Assembly (NCBI GenBank): GCA_020912385.1
Contig: CP087206.1
Location: forward strand, 3,038,001-3,102,000
DNA: 64,000 nucleotides
Source of the DNA: Neofusicoccum parvum
Lineage: Eukaryota; Ascomycota; Dothideomycetes; Botryosphaeriales; Botryosphaeriaceae
Reading direction: 5' to 3'
Positions 33,901-43,833 of the stretch are shown here, one piece after another (position 1 is the first letter of the stretch; each line of letters begins with the position of its first letter). The position numbers and the translations under genes are program-made. The notes beneath the pieces were generated by a model. The model did not search any database. It worked only from the letters and a program-made list of their open reading frames with translations, and was not told the origin of the DNA.

Positions 33901-36900
33901 TTAGACCGATTGCATCAATCTCCAGGTAGGGGAGAAGCGCGAAGATGTCGAACCACAGACGCTCAAATGATCGGACTTGACAAAGCTTAGACACCGAAGA
34001 AATCCACTCTTCCTTGACAAGAGCCCAGAAAGACCATTGCGGTGACTGGTGAGCATCCAACATGTGGTAAACCATGACGACGCCCTCGATGGCGAGCTTG
34101 TCCTCGCGGATACCTTGTTCGCGAGCGGTGTGACGACGGTTTTCGTCAATGTATGCGCGGAGTTCGCCCATCCCTTTCCTCAAAACTAACTGCAATACTG
34201 GCTTGACAAGTGACTTGAACAACAACTCCGTGCTCTGCTTGATTGTGTTGTCGACCTGTGGGTGGCTCGCAACTTGTGTGACTTGATGGATAAGCAACAA
34301 AAGGGTAATTGACAATCGTATCTTCATCTTCTCAGTGTTGTTTCCCTGGAAAGGGTTGTCCGACAAGTTGGCCAGATCCGCAAGGATGTCTCCAGATGCC
34401 AAGTCGAGCAGACCTTGCATTCTCGCCACATACGAACGACGGTCAACAGGATCCAGAAAATGTAGATGGGTCGAGAAGTATCGAACAAGGTTTCTCAAGA
34501 GGCAGAGATAATCAACCATGATCGTCGACACGCCATCTTCTCTGGATTCGCTCTGGGCAGCACTCTGTGCTTGTTCAAGGCGAGATGCAGTGGAGGACAA
34601 GAGGGACGCTATTTCAGATGCCACCTCTTCTGTCCAAGCGCCCCATTGGACCACGGTTCCGCTATGATTGAAAGTAGAGAGACCACCGGGAGCGTCCAGA
34701 TCACGACGATCAATGTTCAGGGCCTGTTGGAACTCTCCGTTTCCAATCATCGTGGTCTCGTGGAAGAATGTCCCTGACCAGAGGGGTGAAACATCGAAGT
34801 CTGTTGGATATCGAGTGCCAAATGGGCCGAGACCTTCCAGCTGAGGGGTTTCCACGTTCAAAACCTGAACAGGTGGCAGACAAACACCATCTTGAATAGG
34901 GGGAATGGGGTCACTTGGCTGCCTATACTCGCGTGTCTCCACATCTACGCGTTGCACCTTAGCCTTGAGCTTCCGTTTTGGCCTCGCGGGATGCGACGGA
35001 GGTACTGCCTCCACACTAAGAACAACGTCATCCGGTCCTGACTGGGGAGCTGGTAGAGGTGCAACCTCGTCATCATCCTTCAGGAAATTGACTAGTCGAG
35101 AAGTTTGCTGTTGTCCGGCCCAAGCATTCCGGAACTGAAGTTGATTGGCTCTGGCGTACATGCGGTCCAGCTGAGAGAGCTTTTTGCGGAATGCGGCAGC
35201 TCGATGATAGGAGTCGTAATCATTTTCAGGTCTTTCGAGCTGAGCTGCCCTGTATTCAGGTTGCTTTGGCCTAGGTCTTTGTGTGGAAGGCCTGTGAGCA
35301 ATGCTGATGTTGGATTTCGGCTGCCGCTTTGTGGAGGGAAGTGTTGGAGAGGATTCTCTCGATATCGCAATGGGGTTGAGCTTGACCTGACGCATCCGGG
35401 GTTGCCTTTTGCCGCTTTGACCAGCATGTTGTACAGGTTTGGTGCTTCTGGTTTGGTCTTCATCGTCTTCCTGAATCTTGTCCGGCTCAGGTAACTGCTG
35501 CTGGTGCAAGCTGCCCTGCTGGTTCGCAACGCGGTCAGACAAAGGAGGACGTGTTCCTGGGATCTCTCCATCATATTTTGTCGAAGGCCTGACTCTGCCC
35601 GCACGCCATTCACGGAGAACAGAATTAGCCTCCTCGGTATCGGCTTCAGTCTGCAATCGGATGTGCTTGTTGGTCGGGCTATGCCTGCCTTTATTCGGTT
35701 GTCGACGCACTTGACGGGCAGCAAGCCTAAGGAACTGCGGAACCTGCACCGGCTCTGGGGTATTTAGTACGGGAGCATCAAGAATGCTGAGGTCGGGAGG
35801 TCTGCTTCTGGGTTGACGCTTCGGCCGTTTTCGCTCGTTGGTTCCCGATTTCGGCTTCGTTCCATGACCTTTTCTAGGACGCGTGAGTCTATCAAAACTA
35901 TCAAGCCGAGGACGCTTCATGGGACCGGGGACTGTATCAGTCAACTTCAGCTGGCGTTTCCTTGCCGGTTTTCTGTTGGTGGATTGGCGGGATCCTGAAG
36001 GCAGCATAGGGTCAACCCAATCATGTTCTGGAACTTCAAAGCTTCCCGAATTTTCAAAGCTGTCGGCGAAGCCGAGCTCCAGGTCCAGTTGAGGCACCTC
36101 GCCGGAATGCGCACCACCGTCTGATCCACTGAGGTCGTCATCAACGATTGATGTGCCTGAGTGGCCCTCTTGCTCTTTTAGTAACTCCGGACTAGCGCGG
36201 CGTGATGCCACACTAGGTTCCACAGTTCCTGGTCGTGTAGAGGCATCGGAAGTCCTCCGTTGGCGATGTGAAGGATCTACAACAGGCCTCCTGTTGGCCT
36301 GAGCCTGTTGATCCAGCCTCAACCAAGATGCCGGAAGAACACCCTTGATCCGCTTCTTTGCTTGTTGCAGCACATTGTCTTCAATGTGATCCGATTCTGA
36401 AGATGATTCAGAAGAAGAGAGGACGGTCAGGGAAGTGGCGCGCCGAAGGCCGTGTTGCCGCGCTGTGCTTATGGGAAGTCCATCGTCCGAGTCTGAGTCA
36501 ACAAGCCTATTCTGAGCTGGTTTTCTTGTAGACGACGTAGCTGGCGTGGGTGGCTGCGGTATCCGAATCGGTGACAAATGCCGCAGAAGCGGGAACCGTG
36601 CCACTTTTCGAGTTGGTTGATTTTGCACTGGAGGCGTTTCTGAGGCCGGCGGGGAGGGAGGAACCTCGAACACTTCTCGAGCTTGCTGACCCCGGTCCGA
36701 TTCGTTCACAAATGGGGATTGAGGGAGTGAGCTGGTTCTGTGGAGCGATCCCTTCTTCGAGAATGTATGCTGGATCCTTCGCTTCTTAGGGCCTTGTTGT
36801 ACACCGCCATCGTTATTTCTTCTCAAAAGAGCACCCAAATCGGGAAATTCGTAATCTTCGTCATCCGTATCCACGTTGGCGTTGCCAAAGTCGATGTCAT

Positions 36901-38014
36901 GATTCGGTAATGGGGGAGCGGAGGTTGAGTGATTGGCACCAGGTGGTGACGATGACAGGTTGACCGGAGAACTGTGCCGTACACTGCTCGACTGGTCCAC
37001 CACGAAGTCTCTGTCTTGAGAATCCAGACCTTGTGTTTCCTCATAGCTACGGTTCCTTCCATGGTGCTTCTCATGATGTCTCTGATGCTCCGAACCGACG
37101 TTCACTGGTTTCATACCTCGAGCTTTCAGGTTCTGTCGGTATTTTTCCGCTTCCAGAAGATAGGGATGAAGTTGTATAGGATTCCGTTTCCTCAACGCTC
37201 TCCGAATCCTTGTCTTCTCAGCATCAGGCAAGTCATTGAACGCTGTGTGGTTGAGCTCGGGCTCTCCCTGTGGCGGTATGGCAACGTGAGCAAAATACCG
37301 ACTTCCACCCTCATCCCCCGCATGAGATCGCTCTTGTAGCAGCTCTCGCCGCCAGCCTGGAGGTGGGGATGACGTCAAATAATCAGGAGGCTCGATATCA
37401 GACCTAGCATCGCTGAGGGGACTCGAAACGGCCGAGAGTCCTCCATTCTGCTGCAGCTCGTCCAAGTCATTCTGGAGAGTCGGCGTCACCGGTCTTGAAG
37501 ATTGGCCTTGCGCGTTTGGTCCCGGTGTGGAGGTCAATCGCTCGTCCGAAAAAAGCTGGGTAGCGAGGAACTTTCTCGACAACCCGTTTTCCGAACTTGC
37601 TGTGGGGATCTCCGAACTGGGGTGCCCAGTGTTTCGAATGTCGACCGAGGAAGCGAGACTTTCCGGATTGGCGTTGGGAAATTCATCATGTACCTGGTGT
37701 CTGGAGTGCGGAGGAGCTTCGTTCGGGCGCACAGTTGACGAACTGCTGGGCCTGGCGACATCCAATTGCGAGCTGGCTCGATAGGATATTCCGTGCTGGG
37801 AGCTGTCCAAGGCGAGTTCATCTTGGCTTCCCAGTGGGATCACGATTGCGCTGTCCTTCGCCTGATTCCGGTCGAATTCGGGAGCTGTGAGCGCGTCCGC
37901 ATTCTCAACGGCAGCTGATATTGCTTCCAGCGGGTTTGGAGTGCAGGCGTCGAGGCCGAGGTCGTCCTCCTCATCTGAGTCCTGGACGTAGCCTCTGATC
38001 CGCCACTGCGACAT
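30980..38014 (-). CDS. mus7: Mus7/Mms22 family replication-fork repair protein
   Basis: One uninterrupted open frame, 2344 residues from the ATG at 38014. The frame extends 28 codons further upstream, but only to a TTG, and MSQWRIRGYVQDSDEED is the expected family start. Mus7/Mms22 acts with the Rtt101-Mms1 ubiquitin ligase at stalled forks and in recombination repair. The N-terminal half (about 1-1000) is disordered, with acidic patches, Ser-rich tracts and basic clusters such as RKPARKRQLKLTD. The C-terminal half is helical, with the conserved block from about residue 1100 (GTRYPTDFDVSPLWSGTFFH, then LDHR-like RRDLDAPGG) to the end. The large size, lack of introns and domain order match filamentous-fungal homologues. 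It is head-to-head with a small membrane-protein gene, 240 bp apart. Confidence 0.93.
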   Translation of the reverse strand: MSQWRIRGYVQDSDEEDDLGLDACTPNPLEAISAAVENADALTAPEFDRNQAKDSAIVIPLGSQDELALDSSQHGISYRASSQLDVARPSSSSTVRPNEAPPHSRHQVHDEFPNANPESLASSVDIRNTGHPSSEIPTASSENGLSRKFLATQLFSDERLTSTPGPNAQGQSSRPVTPTLQNDLDELQQNGGLSAVSSPLSDARSDIEPPDYLTSSPPPGWRRELLQERSHAGDEGGSRYFAHVAIPPQGEPELNHTAFNDLPDAEKTRIRRALRKRNPIQLHPYLLEAEKYRQNLKARGMKPVNVGSEHQRHHEKHHGRNRSYEETQGLDSQDRDFVVDQSSSVRHSSPVNLSSSPPGANHSTSAPPLPNHDIDFGNANVDTDDEDYEFPDLGALLRRNNDGGVQQGPKKRRIQHTFSKKGSLHRTSSLPQSPFVNESDRGQQAREVFEVPPSPPASETPPVQNQPTRKVARFPLLRHLSPIRIPQPPTPATSSTRKPAQNRLVDSDSDDGLPISTARQHGLRRATSLTVLSSSESSSESDHIEDNVLQQAKKRIKGVLPASWLRLDQQAQANRRPVVDPSHRQRRTSDASTRPGTVEPSVASRRASPELLKEQEGHSGTSIVDDDLSGSDGGAHSGEVPQLDLELGFADSFENSGSFEVPEHDWVDPMLPSGSRQSTNRKPARKRQLKLTDTVPGPMKRPRLDSFDRLTRPRKGHGTKPKSGTNERKRPKRQPRSRPPDLSILDAPVLNTPEPVQVPQFLRLAARQVRRQPNKGRHSPTNKHIRLQTEADTEEANSVLREWRAGRVRPSTKYDGEIPGTRPPLSDRVANQQGSLHQQQLPEPDKIQEDDEDQTRSTKPVQHAGQSGKRQPRMRQVKLNPIAISRESSPTLPSTKRQPKSNISIAHRPSTQRPRPKQPEYRAAQLERPENDYDSYHRAAAFRKKLSQLDRMYARANQLQFRNAWAGQQQTSRLVNFLKDDDEVAPLPAPQSGPDDVVLSVEAVPPSHPARPKRKLKAKVQRVDVETREYRQPSDPIPPIQDGVCLPPVQVLNVETPQLEGLGPFGTRYPTDFDVSPLWSGTFFHETTMIGNGEFQQALNIDRRDLDAPGGLSTFNHSGTVVQWGAWTEEVASEIASLLSSTASRLEQAQSAAQSESREDGVSTIMVDYLCLLRNLVRYFSTHLHFLDPVDRRSYVARMQGLLDLASGDILADLANLSDNPFQGNNTEKMKIRLSITLLLLIHQVTQVASHPQVDNTIKQSTELLFKSLVKPVLQLVLRKGMGELRAYIDENRRHTAREQGIREDKLAIEGVVMVYHMLDAHQSPQWSFWALVKEEWISSVSKLCQVRSFERLWFDIFALLPYLEIDAIGLIRTGHRFQPVRGDWSIIAPLLNRLFILYPETSQKSESSVNVYVRSCLSRCYNLIHSWGWKKCDALLTTVFDFFSRRGFTNLQNEDSRGSPRFLENLNQHPPLDIQPDDRAFHIFLKTLASSFRGLRSNCTERQIQNIAWRLVPNHRRTYHKEEDLKQEDLDGLRNQHDLLCTLYWASPSGFRPRLTSLRNLVDQTRSHREVCRLSVRAWANLARFQISINEGIDALDPFADWFKEIISQNLNQHKLARSEAESQYEAARFLGNENISAEHLQLTIKNNQAQILATLGDAVYGMKAAIEVAHDAQSATSMLQKSAITDIFRLFDAKNSQASKLIAEVLEVFQVYLRLIPNKRPQEESQQTSEDSQDYGGGFSLEDIEQEALDNATVPGSPVDFVHDAVWQLVSSCFGAEISPDDALLTTVVETWTMIAYHLVQKSPRGWSSFLDSYHTNSWRQLRNTEQTRKYSALFMSTVLNQDPSSYDDQKDDMFWSWFVSLVERESMLKFQHRLTTSLMNRDPNHALLRNLPFLKDSKSGRVDIRLSEFRQRRLGLISSVLANMRDDYEAAMQAGRRDLPGLRREYGGLLKHFMEAMKKNYLELGQNSHVKSAYVEFVQSVVEFLQQHTHDICPVDQFFTDSSAFPLPATDPTYVVGRLKSYVPKLSEQRTLKQLVSFLQNVSERAAVDNEQAYLASQLRTATTGTFERGDTSKPTLRQVLLGAIFPAYIEPIFKTTAGWILAKPLLQASRPILEELNYQHCQYSVTDPGSVAIVEAILSTMLDALYNATELLITHSGLLEQPHILHTLSLLTAAVTATVLPASHLYRRTGRAAAAVQRIDAFKAFSLFAASTLLGTAAADAFSPYPPTDPDPLPAATAGQLPWLSDVRQLCARDLAQALGGGAWGKQDERYFLARKSGQRTIVTAVGTLEEEKRSVVRAIEEFHAVLGVALWRGEEDLAEKKRRGKERSWPRKGGELCMI

Positions 38015-38254
38015 GGAGACCGGTTGGCATAGCGGGTGGCACGCCAGAAGCTGCAGAGCCGAATGGAAGATTGTGGTGTCGCACAGCAGCGGAGGCAATC
38101 ACAAGCCGCGTCCGCGCCCGGGGTGACGCGCGACGCGAGAACGCGTGCATCGCTGCGTTATCGATAAGCAGCCGTGCTGACTAAGTGGCTCTTTCGGATT
38201 TTCGACGGCGTCACCACGACTTCGACCTTACTCCGTCTCGATAGTTGCACCAAC
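38015..38254. promoter_or_regulatory. Divergent promoter of mus7 and the small membrane-protein gene
   Basis: 240 bp separate the two starts, so it must serve both genes. It contains short CG-rich words (GCGCGACGCGAGAACGCG around 38126-38145), which could be an MluI-box-like cell-cycle site (ACGCG occurs twice), fitting a replication-repair gene; that link is inference. Confidence 0.4.
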
Positions 38255-38768
38255 ATGTCGAATATGAATAGAATCGTACCTCTCATCCTGGTGACGGGCG
38301 TTGGGATCTGGAATGGTATGGCCACCGCATGATCGCTCCAACATGCCGGCACTGATGGGACCGTGTAGGCATGTACGTCTTTGAGCCCGCTTTCCGGGAG
38401 CAAAAGGAGCAGAAAGACGGGACCTTCGATAAGCAACAGTGCGTCCCAGAAGATTTTTATTCCGCGGTGATCTGACGAAGAGTAGTGAAAATGCCGAGTC
38501 AGGTGCATCCCAGGAGCCCTCAACCCAAGAATCAGTCGCAAACAGCACCAAGCCCGCAAAAACAGACAGCACAGCCCAGGCGGCACCACAGCAAATCTTC
38601 ACTCCGAAGGATGCCTCAGGCTCAGGATCGGCAACGTGGTTGAAGGGCTGGGGCTTAGGCTGGCCAGGCAGCAAAGCAAGCAGTGAGGCGGAGCAACCCA
38701 AGAACGACGCACCACCAAACCCCTCCGAACCAACACCCACAACTAAACCCCAGGAGAAGTCGGGATGA
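38255..38768 (+). CDS. Small single-pass membrane protein, fungal conserved, unknown function
   Basis: Three exons, 38255-38315, 38369-38438 and 38486-38768, give 137 residues. The N-terminus MSNMNRIVPLILVTGVGIWN is a hydrophobic segment; the join gives GMYVFEPAFREQKEQKDGTF, a charged helix. The rest is Ser/Thr/Pro-rich with a WLKGWGLGWPGSK patch. This arrangement (short membrane anchor, then charged helix) resembles small conserved mitochondrial proteins of ascomycetes, but I do not recognise a named family. The second intron is very short (44 or 47 bp) with two possible acceptors 3 nt apart. Exon joins are consistent in frame; function is unknown. Confidence 0.7.
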
Positions 38769-39787
38769 ACGTTGAACGATAATCAGCAACTGTATCATTA
38801 ATCCCCTAATTGTCCAACTATTTCGCAAACCAACTTCCAAGACCAGCACTCATCGGGAAGCACTCGTCACGTGCATGCCTAAAGGCTTCGTCGTCGTCTA
38901 GCTCAAACGCAGCGAGCATTCACTGGCAACGGTCGAAGAATCACAATTCAAGCACCACAGGAGATAAAGTTGGCAAGATCGCTCTACAGTTGCTCTGCGT
39001 TTCGATGGCTGGTGTCAGCTGACAGGCCGTCGTCCATTTCGAGTTTCCACCCTCCAGTCACCCACCACCTCCCACGGTCGCACACCTCACTGAACCACCT
39101 ACACAACTGCTCGCACATCTCGCGATTGCTGATGCAAATGCTCGCAAGACATTTCTAGACTGATTTACTGAAGAACAATATTTGAGTACATCTCCACCAC
39201 CTCCTTCCCATAATATTCACCCCAGACCGCAACTGCTTCGATGATGAGGGCCTTGACGGCACAAATCTAAAGAAGGAACGTCCCCCCATTGATGCATCCG
39301 ATTCTGAGAGGTCCGGGAGTAGATACTACGTCATTCGCTGCTGTCGCTCCTCTTGTTGACCGTTAAGCAACTCCGAGCTGCCCTAAATCAGACTTCTGAC
39401 CAGCAAGCCGCTCTATTCAATCAGACGGATCGCCCAGAAGCCACAGGACCCTTCCATTGCACTTTTGCTGCTTCCTCGACCCGAGAGTGATCAAGCGCAA
39501 GAGGGTCGGTCCGTGCTAGCTGCGGGTGGGGTGTGCCAGAGGTAGGGTGTGCAAGCGGGAGGCCGCCAAGACCAGGCCTCGCTACCTACCTTATAAGCCC
39601 TACCATCCCCCCAGCCCTCCTCTTCCGCTTCCTCTCTCTCATCTACCCATCTCCACTAACCATTTCCATCCAACCACTTCTTGCCTGACAAAGTTCTTCT
39701 TCAGTTGCCAAGACTCCTGACTTGTACGGTCGACTCTGCTATCGTTGTGCTCTCTCATTGGACTTCCGGCCATCATCGGCGAGTCAC
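38769..39787. other. Intergenic region before the Pro-rich hypothetical gene
   Basis: 1 kb with no gene signal. Near the right end a TATA-like TTATAAGC (39591-39598) is followed by a C/T-rich leader (39601-39680), which supports transcription of the next gene. Confidence 0.45.
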
Positions 39788-40528
39788 ATGCCTTACATGT
39801 CGTCGTCGTCGCCGCCGCCGCCGCCGCATTGCGCGGAAACGCCCTCGACAGTCGATGCTCTTCATAAGGACCATGCTCTTCCTGCTGTTGGCGACTTCGC
39901 CCCAGAGGCCGCCCCGTCATATGACTTCCTGTTATTCCCGGACGACCCCATGCCTGTGTTGTCGTCTTCGCCCACGCCGTCCAGTGAGATCAGGCTTACT
40001 CAAAATGTTGCCGAAAGGCGCAAACCTCTGCGGGACGAAGTGGATAGAGCCATGCTGCCGCTCCAAGAACCACATCGACGAAAACGATACCTTCCTGCAC
40101 TCGACCCGCTTCCACCCCAGCTCAGCTCTGCTGCTGCTGCTCAACAAGGTCGACCTGAGGGTCCTGACTCGGATCTCGCCTATTATCAGCTCGTACCTAA
40201 GCCTCAACTAGGAAGAAAAGGCCTAAATGGTGCTAGGTCGCCGGCCATTCATCAACCAAAACCTCGGCGTCTGCGCGGTTCTTCAACCCACGCTGCGACA
40301 AACTCCGTACTTGATACCAACAGAGTCAACCGGTCCTTCCCCTCTTCGCCTCCACCTGCCCCTAGGATAGGACGGCTCCCGACTCCGGATCTGGTACCGA
40401 TGGATGCTCGCGCTTTCTGCAAGTGCTGTACGACGTCGGTCCCTCGCGAGCGTTGTGAGCTCTGCCGGAACGTCCAAAGATCTCAAAGAGACCTCGATCT
40501 TCTTGGCGTTGGTTCAATATTCGATTAG
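39788..40528 (+). CDS. Hypothetical Pro/Ser-rich protein with C-terminal Cys cluster
   Basis: Single open frame of 246 residues from the ATG at 39788; upstream codons in the frame have no ATG back to 39722. I recognise no family. Most of the protein is disordered, rich in Pro, Ser and Arg, starting with a run of Ser then Pro (the DNA has a CGTCGTCG/CCGCCG triplet repeat at about 39799-39826). The C-terminal 35 residues differ: they carry CKCCTTSVPRERCELC, a CxCC-x8-CxxC array that could bind zinc, then a charged helix. A TATA-like box and C/T-rich leader precede it. It may be lineage-specific; an intron cannot be excluded. Confidence 0.6.
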   Translation: MPYMSSSSPPPPPHCAETPSTVDALHKDHALPAVGDFAPEAAPSYDFLLFPDDPMPVLSSSPTPSSEIRLTQNVAERRKPLRDEVDRAMLPLQEPHRRKRYLPALDPLPPQLSSAAAAQQGRPEGPDSDLAYYQLVPKPQLGRKGLNGARSPAIHQPKPRRLRGSSTHAATNSVLDTNRVNRSFPSSPPPAPRIGRLPTPDLVPMDARAFCKCCTTSVPRERCELCRNVQRSQRDLDLLGVGSIFD

Positions 40529-41139
40529 CTTTCTTTTTCTTTTTTGTATGGGGTTACGGCGCTGGCATCTGGTAAACCTGGACTGTGTTACAATTTGAAA
40601 AGGATCGTACGGGACACGGGCTAAGAAGACAATTCGCAAATGATGGTAATGAAGAAACGAATGGACAGTGGGAATACGTCGATAATAGTTACACAAAACT
40701 TTTTCCTTGCAAATAGGCCCATTTCTTGGGCAAACATACCAGAATTCAACGCTCGAACAAAGAAAGCTCCGGCGGAAGGTGACACAGAAAAGTCGAAAAC
40801 GGACCTTCAATTGTGGGGACCAATCTGTGGACAGCGCTTGCATCTTGTGCTCACCTGACTGTTGACGTTGACCCGTACCGGGTTCGCCGTCCCGTACCAA
40901 TTGCTTACTGCAATATGAATGCGCGATGAAACGGTCCCATCCATCAACGCTTGCCGGTCTTGCAACAATGACGGTCCATGGAGACACAGGCCAGATGGTT
41001 GGAACTTCCATTTGAGTGGCCCGCATCATGTCTGCCCCTTTGAATTCCCACAGCAGCCACGGCAGGTGATCATAGCTTCGTCAATTGTTCGCCCATACGT
41101 GCCGCTTCTGCTGCTTGATTGCTTGTCGGCCCAGCTCTT
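40529..41139. other. Tail-to-tail gap between hypothetical gene and gta3
   Basis: 611 bp of convergent 3' flank, with T-rich sequence just after 40528. Nothing else is seen apart from short repeated CCCGTACC words near 40872-40898. Confidence 0.4.
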
Positions 41140-41733
41140 TCATGTCTTCCCACTGTCCACCACAAAGTATTTTCCGGTCTTGCGCTCCGCATGACCTAGC
41201 ACGTCCCAGTCCTCTGCACCTGCAGTATCGACCGGCCCTTCCTTTCTCTGTATCCTCTTGAAGTGCTTTCCGCGCACTTCTTCCTCTGCCAGAGCTTCCT
41301 TCAACGAACCAAGAGATATTTTGATCTCCTCTTCGGCCGCATCTGTCTCGTCCCGGATTGCGCGGAGGGGCGGTACGTCTTTCGTATCTACCTCTTGTAT
41401 AGCGCGTACGAAGTACAGCTGTGACCGCAGGGTCTTCAACATTCTCGCTTCTTCCTCTTCGTCCCTTGGCTCAGGTAATGCAGAGAGGTTAAGGAGATGT
41501 CTCAGCTGTTTTGGTGTGATTGTGGGCGCGTCGGCAGTGTGAGGGTCGGCAGGCAGGAGCGACTTGACGGACCAAGTTGGCTTGGAGAGCATGGCTTCGA
41601 CGTCGTCGGCGGGCTTTGCGGATGACGATGAATATCGCAGTACGGCTCGCGGAGCTACGGCAGATCGCCTTGGTGTAGGCATGAATGCCCGGACACATCT
41701 CGCGCCATTGGTGAGGAATGGTAGTCTCGACAT
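41140..41733 (-). CDS. gta3: Mitochondrial glutamyl-tRNA(Gln) amidotransferase subunit, Gta3/GatC-like
   Basis: Single exon, 197 residues. Residues 1-40 (MSRLPFLTNGARCVRAF, Arg/Ser-rich) are a mitochondrial presequence. The core (about 60-150) carries the GatC-like helices of the fungal Gta3 domain: WSVKSLLP, ITPKQLRHLLNLSALPEP, a helix with LRSQLYFVRAIQEVDT and VPPLRAIRDET. The C-terminus (GAEDWDVLGHAERKTGKYFVV) is the typical family ending. The subunit stabilises the GatAB enzyme that converts Glu-tRNA(Gln) to Gln-tRNA(Gln) in mitochondria, where no glutaminyl-tRNA synthetase acts. It is divergent from sec17, 408 bp apart. Confidence 0.9.
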   Translation of the reverse strand: MSRLPFLTNGARCVRAFMPTPRRSAVAPRAVLRYSSSSAKPADDVEAMLSKPTWSVKSLLPADPHTADAPTITPKQLRHLLNLSALPEPRDEEEEARMLKTLRSQLYFVRAIQEVDTKDVPPLRAIRDETDAAEEEIKISLGSLKEALAEEEVRGKHFKRIQRKEGPVDTAGAEDWDVLGHAERKTGKYFVVDSGKT

Positions 41734-42141
41734 AGCCTGCCGGCGCAGAAGTCAGCACGTGTTTGCGCCAGGTGTTGCGCTGTTGCGCGACGCTGCTCAT
41801 GGCGAATAAGGATGCGCACGAGGACCCAGGAATCCATACCAAAGGCACAAGCTTCAAGCCCCTGCAGATGTGGCTTCCGCAGCGCGCAACAGCACTCGCG
41901 GCGATGTCGAGGCATGAGATGAAGTCCGCGGATGCCCGAAGCGGACTCGTGCTTATCGATAAGGCGACGGGCGGACATGGAACAAGTGGGCTGGCGACGC
42001 CGCTGCCTCGTAATGGTTCCAAGGACAACACCGCCCCTCGAAGCCACGCATACACTCTCCTGCCACCACCCGCCAGAGACCCGGTGCCGTTCTCTGTAAC
42101 AACCTATCGCTACCAATCCTTCCACGCTCCAGACACGTACC
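41734..42141. promoter_or_regulatory. Divergent promoter region of gta3 and sec17
   Basis: 408 bp between two divergent starts, GC-rich and without a clear TATA box. An open frame continuous with sec17 exon 2 crosses it but ends up out of the spliced reading frame of exon 1, so it is not coding. Confidence 0.45.
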
Positions 42142-43233
42142 ATGGCCACCCAGGACCCCCGCGCGCTGCTCCAGAAGGTAACGAAGCGACACCAACGCCC
42201 AGCTTAGCGCATGCTCACAGCTTTCCGCAGGCGGAGAAGGCCCTCTCCTCGGCAGGCTCAGGCTTCAGCCTGTTCGGCGGCCGTCAGGAGAAGTACGAGA
42301 ATGCTGCGGAGCTGTACATCCAGGCCGCGAACGCCTTCAGAATGCAGAAGCAAGGTTAGTCGAGCCCCCACAGGTCCTCGTGCGCCGGCACTAAGAAGCA
42401 TCGTGCAGGCAAGGAAGCTGGTCTGGCGTTCGAGCGCGCCGCTGCAATCCAACAGACCAACCTGAACGAGCCCGACGACGCCGCCAACACGCTCACCGAG
42501 GCCTTCAAGACGTACAGAAAGACGGATCCCGAAGACGCCGCCCGCTGCCTCGACTCGGCGATCAACCACTACACGTTGAAGGGCAACTTCCGGAGGGCGG
42601 CAACGTGGAAGCAGAACATTGCGGAGCTATTTGAGGTGGAGCTTGGAGACCAGAAGCGCGCCATGGAGGCCTACGAGACCGCTGCTGGATGGTATGAGCA
42701 GGACAATGCTGAAGCGTAAGTGCATGCGACCATGGCTACTGGCATTGGTTGGCTGACTATGCCGACAGGCTGGCGAACAAACTGTTCCTTAAGGTCGGCG
42801 ATCTCGCAGCTCTTGAGGGCGACTACTACAAGGCGATTGAGAACTTCGAGCGCGTTGCGAAGTCGAGCATCAACAACAACCTCATGAAGTGGTCGGTTAA
42901 GGAATATCTGCTGAAGGCTGGAATTTGCCATCTGGCGACCAACGTAAGTATTTAGAGCACGCTGGCCAAAAGGACAAAGCTGACATTTCCCAGGACATGG
43001 TTGGCGCCAGGCGGGCACTCGAGAGCTACAACGACCTCGATCACACTTTTTCCTCAACCCGCGAGTACATGCTCCTCAACGATCTTCTTGACGCTGTCGA
43101 GGCAGGTGACCAGGAGGTGTTCTCCGAGAAGCTTTTCCAGTTCGACCAGCTGTCAAAGCTCGACAAGTGGAAGACCACTCTTCTCCTGCGCGTGAAGGGC
43201 AACGTTGAGAAGCAAGAGGAGGACTTCTCGTAG
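42142..43233 (+). CDS. sec17: Alpha-SNAP (Sec17), SNARE disassembly adaptor
   Basis: Five exons, 42142-42177, 42231-42354, 42409-42715, 42769-42943 and 42994-43233, give 293 residues, the standard length. It recruits the NSF ATPase (Sec18) to cis-SNARE complexes after membrane fusion. Clear family motifs: the start MATQDPRALLQKAEKAL, FSLFGGRQEKYENAAELYI, AANTLTEAFKTYRKTDPEDA, AINHYTLKGNFRRAATWKQN, YYKAIENFERVA and, near the end, SKLDKWKTTLLLRVKGNVE. The helices form a TPR-like stack. Introns are 50-54 bp. The hydrophobic loop near residue 25 (GFSLFGG) that touches membranes is intact. Confidence 0.97.
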
Positions 43234-43833
43234 ATTGGCACGGATTTCTGCTGAGGGTGAGATTTCATCCACAGGAGCACACATTGGAATACCAGCGAAG
43301 ATGGCAGCTTGTTTATCCATATAGGTCAGAGTTGTGGGCGGGCGTTTTGCAGCTTTCCCTTCAGTTGGTTTGCGGGAACACGAATACATGAATTTGCGCA
43401 CATCGCTCCCAGTAACAGCACGCGCTTGACTACTACTACTTGCTACCACAAACCTTCGGCGGCTTCGCTTAGGTCAGTACATATTTTGAGATATGAAGTG
43501 CTGATCTCCGATATAGCGAACAATGACACAGGCGCGGACTAGAAAGAAACTGCTCTCATCACTTAGCTACTTGACGTGTTGGTAGAGCGGTGTTCCAGCT
43601 GAGAGAAGTTCACGTGAAGAGATGGACCCTCTCTTCCGCGGACCCTGCAGAAAGGCAGCCAAGCCCTCTACGTCATAGCTACCTCTACGCGTCCTACATC
43701 ATAGCTTCCTTGCTTCACATCGCTCCACATAAGCGTCGACCCCCGCTAAAGGCGCAATCGCAAGCTACCCCAAAGGACACACCCGCGAATTACACCGAGC
43801 CAGTTACCAAATTTGGACGCACGACACACCACC
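43234..43833. other. Intergenic region between sec17 and the DUF726 gene
   Basis: 600 bp. It holds the sec17 3' UTR and the promoter/leader of the next gene. No coding or RNA signal is seen. Confidence 0.45.

Noticed and set aside
38015..38098. 28-codon upstream extension of mus7
   Set aside because: Starts with TTG; the ATG at 38014 gives the family's conserved N-terminus.
40868..40900. Repeated CCCGTACC words that suggest a hairpin or tRNA-like fold
   Set aside because: They are direct rather than inverted and do not complete a cloverleaf.
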